Below, in pieces: positions 25,037 to 32,701 of a stretch of DNA of 41,505 nt. The translations under genes and the position numbers were made by a program. This DNA is from Leadbetterella sp964423865 (lineage in GTDB: Bacteria > Bacteroidota > Bacteroidia > Cytophagales > Spirosomataceae). The notes under the pieces are model-generated. The model worked only from the letters and a program-made list of their open reading frames with translations. It made no database searches and was not told the origin of the DNA. Each line of letters opens with the position of its first letter. The stretch's first letter is position 1. Location: contig CAYRGN010000031.1 in NCBI GenBank assembly GCA_964423865.1, positions 1 through 41,505 of the forward strand. Direction: 5' to 3'.

Positions 25037-25653
25037 GGATAGCTGTTTTTTTTCTGATTCTGGGAAGTTTTTCCGTCTTGGCACAGGATAAGAGCTGGGA
25101 CCTTAAGAAACTGGAGGATATTAATCTGATCCGGAATTTTGAGATGGACAAGTCCTTGAATTTTTTGAGCAATTCTACCGATTACCTGGCTATAGGTTTT
25201 CCTGCGGTGATGCTGGCTGCGGGTTATATCGGAAATAACGCTGCGCTGAAGCATGAAGGATACCATATTGCTTTAACTACTGCGGCTACGTATGGGGTAG
25301 GCTTTGTGCTGAAAAAGGCCGTGGAAAAAGACCGTCCGTATGTGACGTATCCATATATTAAGAATTACCGTGAGTTTTCAGGGAGTTCGTTTCCTTCAGG
25401 GAGTACGGCACTAGCTTTCTCTACGGCTACAAGCCTTTCGCTTTCCTACCCTAAATGGTATGTCATTCTGCCTTCTACTTTGTATGCGTGTACGGTGGGG
25501 TATTCGCGGCTGCATCTCGGCGCACATTACCCGAGTGATGTGTTTGCGGGGGCGGCTATCGGGATCGGGACAGCGTTTGCTTCTCGTAAATTGAATCAGT
25601 GGGTACGTAATGAATCCAGAAAGGGAAAACTCAGACGCCATAGTGGCGAATAA
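25033..25653 (+). CDS. Secreted/membrane PAP2 family phosphatase
   Basis: This is a 206-residue PAP2 phosphatase with an N-terminal signal peptide (about 17 residues, ending near VLAQ). The KAVEKDRP segment supplies conserved motif C1 (K-x6-RP), and SRLHLGAHYPSD supplies C3 (SR-x5-H-x3-D). Motif C2, normally PSGH, reads PSGS, so the usual catalytic histidine is a serine. It may dephosphorylate a lipid phosphate such as undecaprenyl pyrophosphate at the outer face of the inner membrane. Activity is uncertain because of the C2 change. It follows dapA with a 4-base overlap. Confidence 0.85.
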   Translation: MRIAVFFLILGSFSVLAQDKSWDLKKLEDINLIRNFEMDKSLNFLSNSTDYLAIGFPAVMLAAGYIGNNAALKHEGYHIALTTAATYGVGFVLKKAVEKDRPYVTYPYIKNYREFSGSSFPSGSTALAFSTATSLSLSYPKWYVILPSTLYACTVGYSRLHLGAHYPSDVFAGAAIGIGTAFASRKLNQWVRNESRKGKLRRHSGE

Positions 25654-25663
25654 TACGTAAGTT

Positions 25664-25822
25664 ATGCAAAGTTCAAGTGACGGGGTGACCCGAAAGGAAA
25701 AGATGGTGAAGTATTTCAAGAAACTGGGTTGGGTAGGTTTCTTTTTCTTCCTGGGTAAGGGTTTATTATGGATAATTGTACCTTACCTGGCCGCGAAAGG
25801 ATTGATCAACTGTAATGGGTAA
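25664..25822 (+). CDS. Small single-helix membrane protein (52 residues)
   Basis: An ATG at 25664 opens a 52-codon frame ending in TAA at 25820. The protein has a basic N-terminal half (KYFKKLGW) followed by a hydrophobic helix (about residues 21-44) and a short tail. It lies 10 bases after the PAP2 gene and 6 bases before the end of the convergent aldehyde dehydrogenase gene, so it fits neatly as the last gene of the dapA-PAP2 unit. No family is recognised. Confidence 0.55.
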   Translation: MQSSSDGVTRKEKMVKYFKKLGWVGFFFFLGKGLLWIIVPYLAAKGLINCNG

Positions 25823-25828
25823 TCCTGT

Positions 25829-27337
25829 TTAAAGGTCAAATTTAATGCCCTGGGCAAGCGGCAGGGAGTTTCCGTAATTGATAGTATTGGTCTGTCTGCG
25901 CATATAGGCTTTCCAGGCATCGGAACCGCTTTCTCTCCCTCCACCGGTCTCTTTTTCTCCTCCAAAGGCTCCGCCGATTTCTGCGCCTGAGGTGCCGATA
26001 TTGACATTGGCTATGCCGCAGTCAGAGCCCCAAGCAGACAGAAATGTTTCAGATTCTCTTAAATTTTGTGTGAAGATGGCGGAAGACAGTCCCTGTGGTA
26101 CTTCATTCTGTAGAGCGATGGCTTCGTCCAGGGTTTGATAGCCCAGCACGTAAAGGATGGGGGCGAAGGTTTCTTCTTTCATGACGGGAATTTGTTCCGG
26201 TACTTCTATAATGGCGGGCTGAACGAAGTTTCCGTCCAGGGTTTTGCCGCCGGTAAGGAGTTTCCCCCCCTGGTCTTGCGCTATTTTGATGGCGCTTTTA
26301 AAGTTTTCCACGGCATCGGAGTCGATCAGTGGCCCCACGTGGTTGGCCGGATCGAGAGGGTCACCGGTTTTGAGTTGTGCGTATGCTTTAACCAGGCGGG
26401 CGATAAGTTCTTCTTTGCGGGCGTGGTGAACCAGGAGGCGGCGGGTGGTAGTACACCTTTGGCCGGCAGTACCTACGGCACCAAAGACGATGGCCGGTAT
26501 GGAAAGGTTCAGGTCGGCGTTTTCTGTGACAATGATGGCATTATTCCCTCCCAGTTCCAGCAGGTATTTGCCCAGGCGGGAGGAGACTTTTTGGGCTACG
26601 ACACGGCCCATACGGGTACTTCCGGTGGCGGAAACGAGGGCTATATGCTCGTCGGCTGCCATGGCTTCCCCTATTTGCCTGTCGCCGATAAGCAGGCAGG
26701 AGATGCCCTCGGGAAGATCGTTGTTTTTTAATACTTCTGTAATGATATTCTGGCAGGCGATGGCCGACAGAGGGGTTTTTTCGGAAGGTTTCCACACGCA
26801 GGTATTGCCGCATACCCAAGCGAGCATACTGTTCCATGACCATACGGCTACGGGGAAGTTAAAGGCGGAGATGATGGCGATTACGCCGAGGGGGTGCCAT
26901 TGTTCGTACATGCGGTGTTCCGGTCTTTCGGAGTGGATGGTCAGGCCGTAGAGCTGGCGTGAGATTCCAACGGCAAAATCGCAGATGTCAATAATTTCCT
27001 GAACTTCTCCCAGCCCTTCCTGTAGGCTCTTTCCCATTTCCAGGGAGACCAGTTTTCCTAATGCGTCTTTATGGCGGCGGAAGGCGTTGCCCATTTGGCG
27101 CACAATTTCACCTCTCCGGGGTGCGGGTACTTTTCGCCACAGTTGAAACGCTTCGGTTGCGCGGGCGACCGCCTCTGTGTAGTCTTCCACGGTGCAAAGG
27201 GTAGTAGTGGCGATGCATTGCCCGTCTGTGGGGTTGTAGGAATGCAGGGGTTCTCCTTTCCCGTTTCTTTTCAGCAGTCCGGTAGAGAAGCCGTAGTTGT
27301 TTTCCTGGAGGTGAAGTTCGTTTAAGAAATCTTTCAT
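25829..27337 (-). CDS. ALDH7-type aldehyde dehydrogenase (alpha-aminoadipic semialdehyde dehydrogenase-like)
   Basis: This is a 502-residue dehydrogenase of the ALDH7/antiquitin branch. It resembles bacterial L-piperidine-6-carboxylate dehydrogenases that oxidise alpha-aminoadipate semialdehyde in lysine degradation. Motifs visible are FNFPVAVWSWN, the general-base Glu in LLELGGNNAI, and the catalytic Cys in GTAGQRCTTTRR, a branch-specific context. The C-terminal GGEKETGGGRESGSDAWK is also typical. It is transcribed alone, with a long leader of about 200 bases that can fold into two hairpins. It is convergent with the dapA unit. Confidence 0.9.
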   Translation of the reverse strand: MKDFLNELHLQENNYGFSTGLLKRNGKGEPLHSYNPTDGQCIATTTLCTVEDYTEAVARATEAFQLWRKVPAPRRGEIVRQMGNAFRRHKDALGKLVSLEMGKSLQEGLGEVQEIIDICDFAVGISRQLYGLTIHSERPEHRMYEQWHPLGVIAIISAFNFPVAVWSWNSMLAWVCGNTCVWKPSEKTPLSAIACQNIITEVLKNNDLPEGISCLLIGDRQIGEAMAADEHIALVSATGSTRMGRVVAQKVSSRLGKYLLELGGNNAIIVTENADLNLSIPAIVFGAVGTAGQRCTTTRRLLVHHARKEELIARLVKAYAQLKTGDPLDPANHVGPLIDSDAVENFKSAIKIAQDQGGKLLTGGKTLDGNFVQPAIIEVPEQIPVMKEETFAPILYVLGYQTLDEAIALQNEVPQGLSSAIFTQNLRESETFLSAWGSDCGIANVNIGTSGAEIGGAFGGEKETGGGRESGSDAWKAYMRRQTNTINYGNSLPLAQGIKFDL

Positions 27338-27357
27338 GCATATAAAAGTTTGTCTGT

Positions 27358-27540
27358 CAGCCTTCTGCTATCAGTGGTCGGAAGGCCGCCCCGCGATGTT
27401 TCGCTTATTCATCGGTGGCGGGAGGCGCTCCTTTTGGTGTGCCGAATTTCTGATAGCGGTTCGGTACCCGACTGAAAGTTTATGGCTATTTCCAGTTCGT
27501 TCTGGTGGTTGGTCCCCGGCGTTTTGTGCCGTGTACCAGT
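27358..27540 (-). other. Structured leader or small RNA upstream of the ALDH7 gene
   Basis: This GC-rich stretch lies between a minus-strand -7 box (27552-27545) and the ALDH7 ATG, and holds no convincing gene. A 5' hairpin pairs CTGGT (27502-27506) with ACCAG (27535-27539) and CGGC with GCCG inside. A long rod nests an 8-bp outer stem (GCTATCAG 27367-27374 / CTGATAGC 27450-27457), then TCGG/CCGA, AAGG/CCTT, CCGCC/GGCGG and CGATG/CATCG, with an 11-base apical loop at 27399-27409. It could be a riboswitch-like leader, a stand-alone RNA, or the remnant of a mobile palindrome. No known class was recognised. Confidence 0.5.
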
Positions 27541-27544
27541 TGTA

Positions 27545-27552
27545 CAAATTTA
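27545..27552 (-). promoter_or_regulatory. -7 box (TAAATTTG) for the ALDH7 leader
   Basis: The minus strand reads TAAATTTG, matching TAnnTTTG. It lies about 207 bases upstream of the ATG at 27337, so transcription from here would include the whole structured leader. Confidence 0.5.
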
Positions 27553-27595
27553 CATAAAAAGTGTGAATAGTGATGAGGTGTGTGGAGAGATAATT

Positions 27596-27707
27596 AAATA
27601 TCGTTTTTATATACGATAATTATAAATATCGTTTAAATATATGATAATTATAAATATCATTTAGAAAGACGATAAATAGAAATATCGTTATTTCTTATGA
27701 TATTTTT
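27596..27707 (+). repeat. Four tandem 28-bp palindromic operator-like repeats upstream of satD
   Basis: Four contiguous 28-base units start at 27596, 27624, 27652 and 27680, each opening AAATATC. Within each, TATCGT (or TATCAT) is followed after exactly 8 bases by ACGATA (or ATGATA), an inverted pair. A -7-like TATTTTTG (27701-27708) overlaps the last unit. The layout looks like an array of binding sites for a dimeric regulator. The HTH-bearing SatD-family protein encoded next is the obvious candidate. Confidence 0.8.
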
Positions 27708-27754
27708 GATTTTTACAAATTTTTGATATAGTTTTGGTGGAAATTAGGAGGGAA

Positions 27755-28357
27755 ATGGAAGTAGTTATCACCGGGGATATTGTGAATTCGAGGAGTGTGG
27801 ATAGTGAGAGATGGTTGTTAACGTTGAAGGCTGTATTGAGGGATTTTGGTAGGGAAACCTGCGATTGGGAGGTGTACAGAGGAGATAGTTTTCAGTTGGT
27901 GGTGGAGGCGGCCCGGGCGTTGGATGCGGTATTTTATATCAAATCGGCGATCAAGAAGATTCCTCCCCTGGATGTGCGCATGGCTTTGGGTCTGGGTGAT
28001 ATAAGTTACAGGGCCACAAAAGTACTGGAGTCAAACGGTTCGGCATTTATCTATTCTGGGGAGTGTTTTGACCAGCTTAAGAAACACACTTTGAGGGTCA
28101 GATCCGCTGATTCGAATCTGGACGAAGCGCTCAACCTGATGTTTTCCATGACCGACTTTATTACGAATACATGGAAACCCGTTACTACGGAGATTATCCA
28201 TAACCGTTTGAAGTATCCGGACATGACACAAAGAAAACTGGCGCAGCTAATGGGTAGAAAAAGCCAGGCCAGTATAAGCGAAGGCCTTAAAAGAGGAGGC
28301 TACGATGAGATCAAGAATTTAATAGATTATTTTAAAATCCAAATCACAAAACAATGA
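27755..28357 (+). CDS. SatD family protein with C-terminal helix-turn-helix
   Basis: This is a 200-residue SatD-family protein. Residues 1-120 resemble a degenerate class III nucleotidyl cyclase fold: VITGDIVNSR with Asp8, YRGDSFQL with Asp44, VRMALGLGDI, and NGSAFIYSGECFDQL. These sit in the order and spacing of the cyclase metal and nucleotide motifs; this reading is inferred. Residues about 157-195 form an HTH domain (TQRKLAQLMGRKSQASISEGL). I start at the ATG at 27755 because family members begin with VITGD. An AGGAGG lies just upstream, unusually close. It overlaps the DUF3307 gene by 4 bases. Confidence 0.85.
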   Translation: MEVVITGDIVNSRSVDSERWLLTLKAVLRDFGRETCDWEVYRGDSFQLVVEAARALDAVFYIKSAIKKIPPLDVRMALGLGDISYRATKVLESNGSAFIYSGECFDQLKKHTLRVRSADSNLDEALNLMFSMTDFITNTWKPVTTEIIHNRLKYPDMTQRKLAQLMGRKSQASISEGLKRGGYDEIKNLIDYFKIQITKQ

Positions 28358-29070
28358 CTGAACTATCTGTACAACTACTTCTCGCTCATCTCCTGGGCGA
28401 CTTCGTATTCCAGCCGGCTTCCTGGATCAGGAACCGCAACAAACATAAATTCCGTTCCGCAGCACTCTACTACCATGTGGCTGTTCATACGGTTTGTATT
28501 CTGGTGGTGACAGGTTTTCAGTACCGCTACGCCGCGGCGTGGGTACTTATTCCGGTATCTCATTTACTCATCGATGGTCTGAAAGCCCGTTTTCATGGCC
28601 GTCTCAATGAACGGCTACTTTTTTTAACCGATCAACTGCTACACCTGCTGATTATCGGGGCAATGGCCCTCTTTTACGCTCCGATAAAACCCGATTTTAC
28701 CGTTTTGAGATCTCCCAGGGTACTGCTGGCAATTACGGCTCTCGTCTTTATTACCTATGCCAGTGGAATTATACTGAAAGTATTGCTTTCCAAATGGTCA
28801 GGGGAGATCGGCGGAGGTAAAAAATACCAGGGTATGAGTGAAGCGGGAAAATATATCGGTGTATTGGAAAGGCTTTTTATTTTCTTCTTTGTAGTGACCG
28901 GAAGATGGGAGGGCGTAGGTTTTCTGCTCACAGCCAAGTCGATTTTTCGTTTTGGAGATCTCACCACTGGCAAAGACCATAAACTTACCGAATACATCCT
29001 GATTGGTACTCTACTGAGTTTCGGAATTGCCGTAGGTACAGGTTTGTTGTTTCGCTACTTTTATGGGTAA
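28354..29070 (+). CDS. DUF3307 membrane protein
   Basis: This is a 238-residue polytopic membrane protein of the DUF3307 family. The N-terminal HLLGDFVFQPASWIRNRNKHK is the family hallmark. A second conserved patch, HLLIDGLKARFHG, follows a membrane segment. About six hydrophobic segments are visible. A middle cytoplasmic-looking loop has GGGKKYQGMSEAGKYIGVLERL. Function is unknown. The start overlaps the satD stop (ATGA), and this SatD-DUF3307 pairing recurs in Bacteroidota, so the two products likely act together. Confidence 0.85.
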   Translation: MTELSVQLLLAHLLGDFVFQPASWIRNRNKHKFRSAALYYHVAVHTVCILVVTGFQYRYAAAWVLIPVSHLLIDGLKARFHGRLNERLLFLTDQLLHLLIIGAMALFYAPIKPDFTVLRSPRVLLAITALVFITYASGIILKVLLSKWSGEIGGGKKYQGMSEAGKYIGVLERLFIFFFVVTGRWEGVGFLLTAKSIFRFGDLTTGKDHKLTEYILIGTLLSFGIAVGTGLLFRYFYG

Positions 29071-29089
29071 ATAACCTTGGGGTAGGCTG

Positions 29090-29131
29090 AAATCCATATT
29101 TTTTTGTATCTTTCACACTTAAATCCATATT
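29090..29131 (+). promoter_or_regulatory. Direct repeat flanking a promoter-like site before the phospholipase gene
   Basis: AAATCCATATT occurs twice, at 29090-29100 and 29121-29131, 31 bases apart (three helical turns). Between them lies TATCTTTC (29107-29114), one mismatch from TAnnTTTG. The second copy ends 3 bases before the ATG at 29135. Candidate operator sites, by position only. Confidence 0.4.
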
Positions 29132-29134
29132 GAT

Positions 29135-30100
29135 ATGAAATCCGCATTGCTGCTGTTTTTGTTATTGGTGCCCTTTCGCCACGAAACGCCCACCTGGGGC
29201 TTTTATAGCCACAGCCTGATCAACCGCCTGGCGGTGTATTCACTACCACCGGAGATGTTGGGTTTTTTTAAAGAACACATTGAATATGTGACCGAAAAAG
29301 CTGTTAATCCCGACCGCCGCCGATACGCTATGACGGGAGAAGCAGAACGTCATTTTATTGACCTGGACAATTACCCGGATTCTGTACAGACGGTTCTGCC
29401 CCGCTTAAGCTGGAAAGAAGCGGTGGAAATGTTCGGAGAAGAAATGTTGAGGGCCAACGGCATCGTACCCTGGCAGATACAGCTTATGAAATTTCAGTTG
29501 GAAGAAGCTTTCCGGCAAAAGCAAACCGCCCGGATATTGCGTATAGCAACCGATCTCGGCCATTATATTGCCGATGCAAATGTGCCCCTTCATACTACCC
29601 GAAATTATAACGGACAACTAACCAATCAGCACGGTATACATGGATTCTGGGAATCGCGACTACCCGAACTTTTTAGTGCAGATTATGATCTGCTTATCGG
29701 GAAGGCCACTTATGAGAGGAATATTTCGCAAAGAAGCTGGCAAGCTGTTTTGCAGGCACATGTTGCGCTAGACAGCGTACTGGCTTTCGAACAAAAATTA
29801 ACTGAAGAAAGCCCCACCGACCGGAAATTTACAATCGATGAACGTAACGGTCTTACCGTCAGAAACTACTCTCGCGAGTTTTCCGGAAAATATCATCGTA
29901 TGCTGGATCACCAGGTAGAACGACAAATGAAACGCTCTGTGAAAATGGTCAGCGATATCTGGTTTACCGCCTGGGTAGATGCAGGACAACCGGATTTATC
30001 GGTTTTCCCGGTTTTGGAGGTTAATCCTGAAGAAGAAAAGGAAATGATGAAAAGCTGGCTACAAAGAATTCTTAATGTAAGGAGAGAAGCAGATTATTAA
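29135..30100 (+). CDS. Zinc-dependent phospholipase C / S1-P1 nuclease-like secreted protein
   Basis: This is a 321-residue protein with an N-terminal signal sequence (about 18 residues). The mature part begins near a Trp-Gly (TWGFYSHSLINRLAV), as in the trinuclear-zinc phospholipase C and S1/P1 nuclease superfamily. There the N-terminal Trp and nearby His are zinc ligands. Further ligands are seen in RHFIDLDNYP, DLGHYIADANVPLH and HGIHGFWESRL. It is probably a periplasmic or secreted hydrolase of phospholipids or nucleic acid. It is a single-gene unit after the satD pair. A small hairpin (30104-30116) follows the stop. Confidence 0.85.
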   Translation: MKSALLLFLLLVPFRHETPTWGFYSHSLINRLAVYSLPPEMLGFFKEHIEYVTEKAVNPDRRRYAMTGEAERHFIDLDNYPDSVQTVLPRLSWKEAVEMFGEEMLRANGIVPWQIQLMKFQLEEAFRQKQTARILRIATDLGHYIADANVPLHTTRNYNGQLTNQHGIHGFWESRLPELFSADYDLLIGKATYERNISQRSWQAVLQAHVALDSVLAFEQKLTEESPTDRKFTIDERNGLTVRNYSREFSGKYHRMLDHQVERQMKRSVKMVSDIWFTAWVDAGQPDLSVFPVLEVNPEEEKEMMKSWLQRILNVRREADY

Positions 30101-30103
30101 TCG

Positions 30104-30116
30104 CGACAGGGTGTCG
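30104..30116. other. Short perfect hairpin after the phospholipase gene
   Basis: CGACA-GGG-TGTCG forms a perfect 5-bp stem directly after the stop codon. There is no T tract, so it may be a weak terminator or an mRNA 3'-end stabiliser between the convergent phospholipase and nosY genes. Confidence 0.35.
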
Positions 30117-30156
30117 ATTCAAGGAATAAAGTTATGCGGATCAGTATCCCTAAAAA

Positions 30157-30924
30157 TTAAAGATCTTTTTTCAGGAAAGTCCGGTAGGCTTTCAAAAGCG
30201 GAAGAGCTATCCATAAAATCAATAAAACAACCGAAATAATAATGCCCCGTTCAGAAGCAAAGAACTTTTGGAATATTGCTCCTGTGATACCCAGCAGTGC
30301 AGAAATATCCAGTTTCATCAGGATCAGTATCCTGGCGAGGTCTACCGGATTAAATGCCGTCATGATCAAAGAAGCCTTATCCAGAGGATAGTCACTGAAC
30401 ATCAGCAACAGGCTCAGGGCCAACCCGTCAAACAGCAAACAAAAATAGAACCAGATTCCCAGGGCAATACCTATGCCCTTGGCCCTGTCACGCGTGAGGG
30501 TACAAGCCAAAAGAGCAAGGGAAACAAACACAAGCGACAGCAGGAAGCCGCACAAAACGAGGGTGCCTCCCGCGCTCGTGCCGTCATAAATCCAGGTGGG
30601 TATACCCACCCCTATAAAAAATGCAAGGCAAAGTGAAATGTTGATCCCCCAAAACTGGCTCATGAATATCGTTTTGCGGCTGATAGGCTGAGCAGACAAT
30701 AGCTCCAGGAATTCATACGAGTTATAAAACTGGATGGTAGTGAAAACAATACTTACCAAAGGAACTACCATCAGAATGATATTCAGCAAGCTTAAAACCC
30801 CTTTGTTTCCCTCGGAACCGAAGCCGTAGAATGCTAAGCTGGTGAATAACAGCAGTAGTGTATAACTAAGTACAAAGCGGTTCCGCACAATGTCATAGAT
30901 CACATATTTAATAACTTTATTCAT
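30157..30924 (-). CDS. nosY: ABC transporter permease NosY (copper-site maturation)
   Basis: This 255-residue protein has about six membrane helices of the ABC-2 permease type. It is the last gene of the nos operon. With NosF it forms the ABC transporter that, together with NosD, supplies sulfur for the CuZ cluster of nitrous oxide reductase. A conserved patch near residues 62-86 (SYEFLELLSAQPISRK) precedes a helix, as is usual for this family. The start overlaps the upstream polytopic gene by 4 bases. Identity rests on fold plus operon context. Confidence 0.88.
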   Translation of the reverse strand: MNKVIKYVIYDIVRNRFVLSYTLLLLFTSLAFYGFGSEGNKGVLSLLNIILMVVPLVSIVFTTIQFYNSYEFLELLSAQPISRKTIFMSQFWGINISLCLAFFIGVGIPTWIYDGTSAGGTLVLCGFLLSLVFVSLALLACTLTRDRAKGIGIALGIWFYFCLLFDGLALSLLLMFSDYPLDKASLIMTAFNPVDLARILILMKLDISALLGITGAIFQKFFASERGIIISVVLLILWIALPLLKAYRTFLKKDL

Positions 30925-31976
30925 TGTTTACTTTGTTTGAATTTAACTATAAACCAGAGTACCGTAAATATATAGAGAAGGAAAAATACGCCATTGTATA
31001 TTCCTCCCACCTTCCGTAAGGCGAAGTCTCCGGCCAGGTCGCCGTATATCCGGATCACCAGACTGGCGTGCAGTCCGGCAAGCCAGAGATACATCACCGG
31101 ATGAAAAGGCATGCGCTGTACTCCTGCCAAACCCGGGAAGATTACAGGCGCGTGAGCCAGAATTACAGACAACACAAAACCTACAAAAAAGGAGTGCAGT
31201 ACCGCATCATAGAGGTAGGAATCGGCCATATCCAATGTACTGAGTATCCCGCTTACGGCCAGCCACAGGTAACCCAGCAGCAGGGCCAGCGCAAGAAAGT
31301 GATCATGCCCCTCCTTTTTCAGGTTAAGGCGGATAGTATCGTGGCGCAAAAGCCAAACGGCCAGCCCCACCAGGCTGATTCCAAGTATGATTCTGGAGCC
31401 CTGGTGGTAGAAAATAGCGCTGATAAGCAAAAGAACGATCCAGAAATACGCTTCATAGAGCGCTTTTTTACTTCTAGGTAAAAAACTTGTCAGGTTCAGC
31501 CTTTCCCCCATGATGGTCAGGATAAGAAAAAGTAACCACCCCGCAAATGCCTTGGGATAGGAATAAGTCAGGAAGAAAATAATATAGGCCATCAGTTGAA
31601 ATGCGGCTCCGGTAGCTATGATCAGATCACCGCGCAATTTGTGCTCCATATAGTTATTTAAGGAGATCCAGCCATATCCTACGCTTCCTGCCAGGAGACA
31701 AAGTACACCGTAAGAAGGCTGGTGAAGCACAAACAAGGGCAGGCTTATGGCCATGAGGATAACACTAAGCCACGCCCGTTTGTCCGGGTATACCGCCACC
31801 CTTTCCAGGCAAATCAGTGTGCCTAAAAAAGAGCCGGTCATGACCACTCCGTGATGGCCTACGGGCAGGTAAGCGCTCGAAGGAAGAGGCTGGCCTATTC
31901 GTATGATGCCACAGTATATGCCCGTTACCATGGCCATAAGACCAAGAGGGATGACCATATAGACCGCTTCTTTCAT
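30921..31976 (-). CDS. NnrS-like polytopic membrane protein in the nos operon
   Basis: This is a 351-residue protein with about 10-12 hydrophobic helices and several membrane-embedded histidines (for example VGHHGVVMTGSFLGT near 42-56, DAVLHSFFVGFVLSVILAHA near 258-277). The pattern resembles NnrS-type and heme-copper-like membrane proteins. It lies between nosF and nosY, overlapping each by 4 bases, so it is made with the transporter. Its function is not established. A role in NO tolerance, heme/copper handling or electron transfer to NosZ is plausible from context only. Confidence 0.65.
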   Translation of the reverse strand: MKEAVYMVIPLGLMAMVTGIYCGIIRIGQPLPSSAYLPVGHHGVVMTGSFLGTLICLERVAVYPDKRAWLSVILMAISLPLFVLHQPSYGVLCLLAGSVGYGWISLNNYMEHKLRGDLIIATGAAFQLMAYIIFFLTYSYPKAFAGWLLFLILTIMGERLNLTSFLPRSKKALYEAYFWIVLLLISAIFYHQGSRIILGISLVGLAVWLLRHDTIRLNLKKEGHDHFLALALLLGYLWLAVSGILSTLDMADSYLYDAVLHSFFVGFVLSVILAHAPVIFPGLAGVQRMPFHPVMYLWLAGLHASLVIRIYGDLAGDFALRKVGGIYNGVFFLLYIFTVLWFIVKFKQSKQ

Positions 31977-32701
31977 GCGTTCACCATCTCTTTGTTAGAC
32001 ATCAGATGAGCAATAATCCGGGAAAGCCTGTTCTCGCCCGTTTCGGCTTTCATATCGCTCATTTTCTTAAATAATCTCAGGTTTCCCTCTTCCAGGTACA
32101 TCATGTGAGTAGCCAGCTCTTCCAGGTCGGAAAGGATATGCGAGGTGATAATAATGAGTTTTCCTTTCAGGCTTTCTTCCAGGATTTTCTCTTTTAGAAT
32201 CTCGCACGAAAAGGGATCCAGCCCCGCCGTAGGTTCATCCAGAATCAGGATTTCCGGGTTAAACAGGAAGGCCAGGGTAGCGCTCACTTTCTGACGGGTA
32301 CCTCCTGACAGGGTACCCAGGGGTTTATTGTAAATATCCCGGAGGCGGAAAAGGTCAATCAGGTCTTCATCCGTTTTCTGCACGGTGTCTTTTTCCTTCC
32401 GGATGTCACGCATCATTTCTATCAGCTGGCTTATCCTGAGGTTTTTGGGGTAGTTTCCTATCTGAGGCATGTAGCCAATATGGGAGCGGTACCGGTAGTC
32501 CGAACGGATGTCCATGCCCTTTACCCGTATGTTTCCGGAGGTAGGAACATTCATGCCCAACAGGGTTTTGATAAGGGTGGTTTTCCCAGACCCGTTAGGA
32601 CCAATGAGGGCTACAGACTGGCCTGCTTCCAGTTCGAAGCTAATGTCTTTAAGTACGTGCAGTCGCCCAAATGACTTGTTTACATTTTCAAAGCTAATCA
32701 T
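31973..32701 (-). CDS. nosF: ABC transporter ATP-binding protein NosF
   Basis: This is a 242-residue ATPase of the NosF type. Walker A GPNGSGKT is at 34-41, the Q-loop Gln at 80, the signature LSGG at 131-134, Walker B LILDEP at 152-157, and the switch His in ITSH. It energises NosY for maturation of the nitrous oxide reductase copper centre. It overlaps both nosD (upstream) and the NnrS-like gene (downstream) by 4 bases. The permease is separated from it by one gene, unlike the usual nosF-nosY adjacency. Confidence 0.92.
   Translation of the reverse strand: MISFENVNKSFGRLHVLKDISFELEAGQSVALIGPNGSGKTTLIKTLLGMNVPTSGNIRVKGMDIRSDYRYRSHIGYMPQIGNYPKNLRISQLIEMMRDIRKEKDTVQKTDEDLIDLFRLRDIYNKPLGTLSGGTRQKVSATLAFLFNPEILILDEPTAGLDPFSCEILKEKILEESLKGKLIIITSHILSDLEELATHMMYLEEGNLRLFKKMSDMKAETGENRLSRIIAHLMSNKEMVNA

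Noticed and set aside
27336..27557. 73-codon plus-strand frame over the ALDH7 leader
   Set aside because: It starts inside the 5' end of the opposite gene, has no promoter, and its composition reflects the inverted-repeat structure rather than a recognisable protein. I treat the region as RNA or leader.
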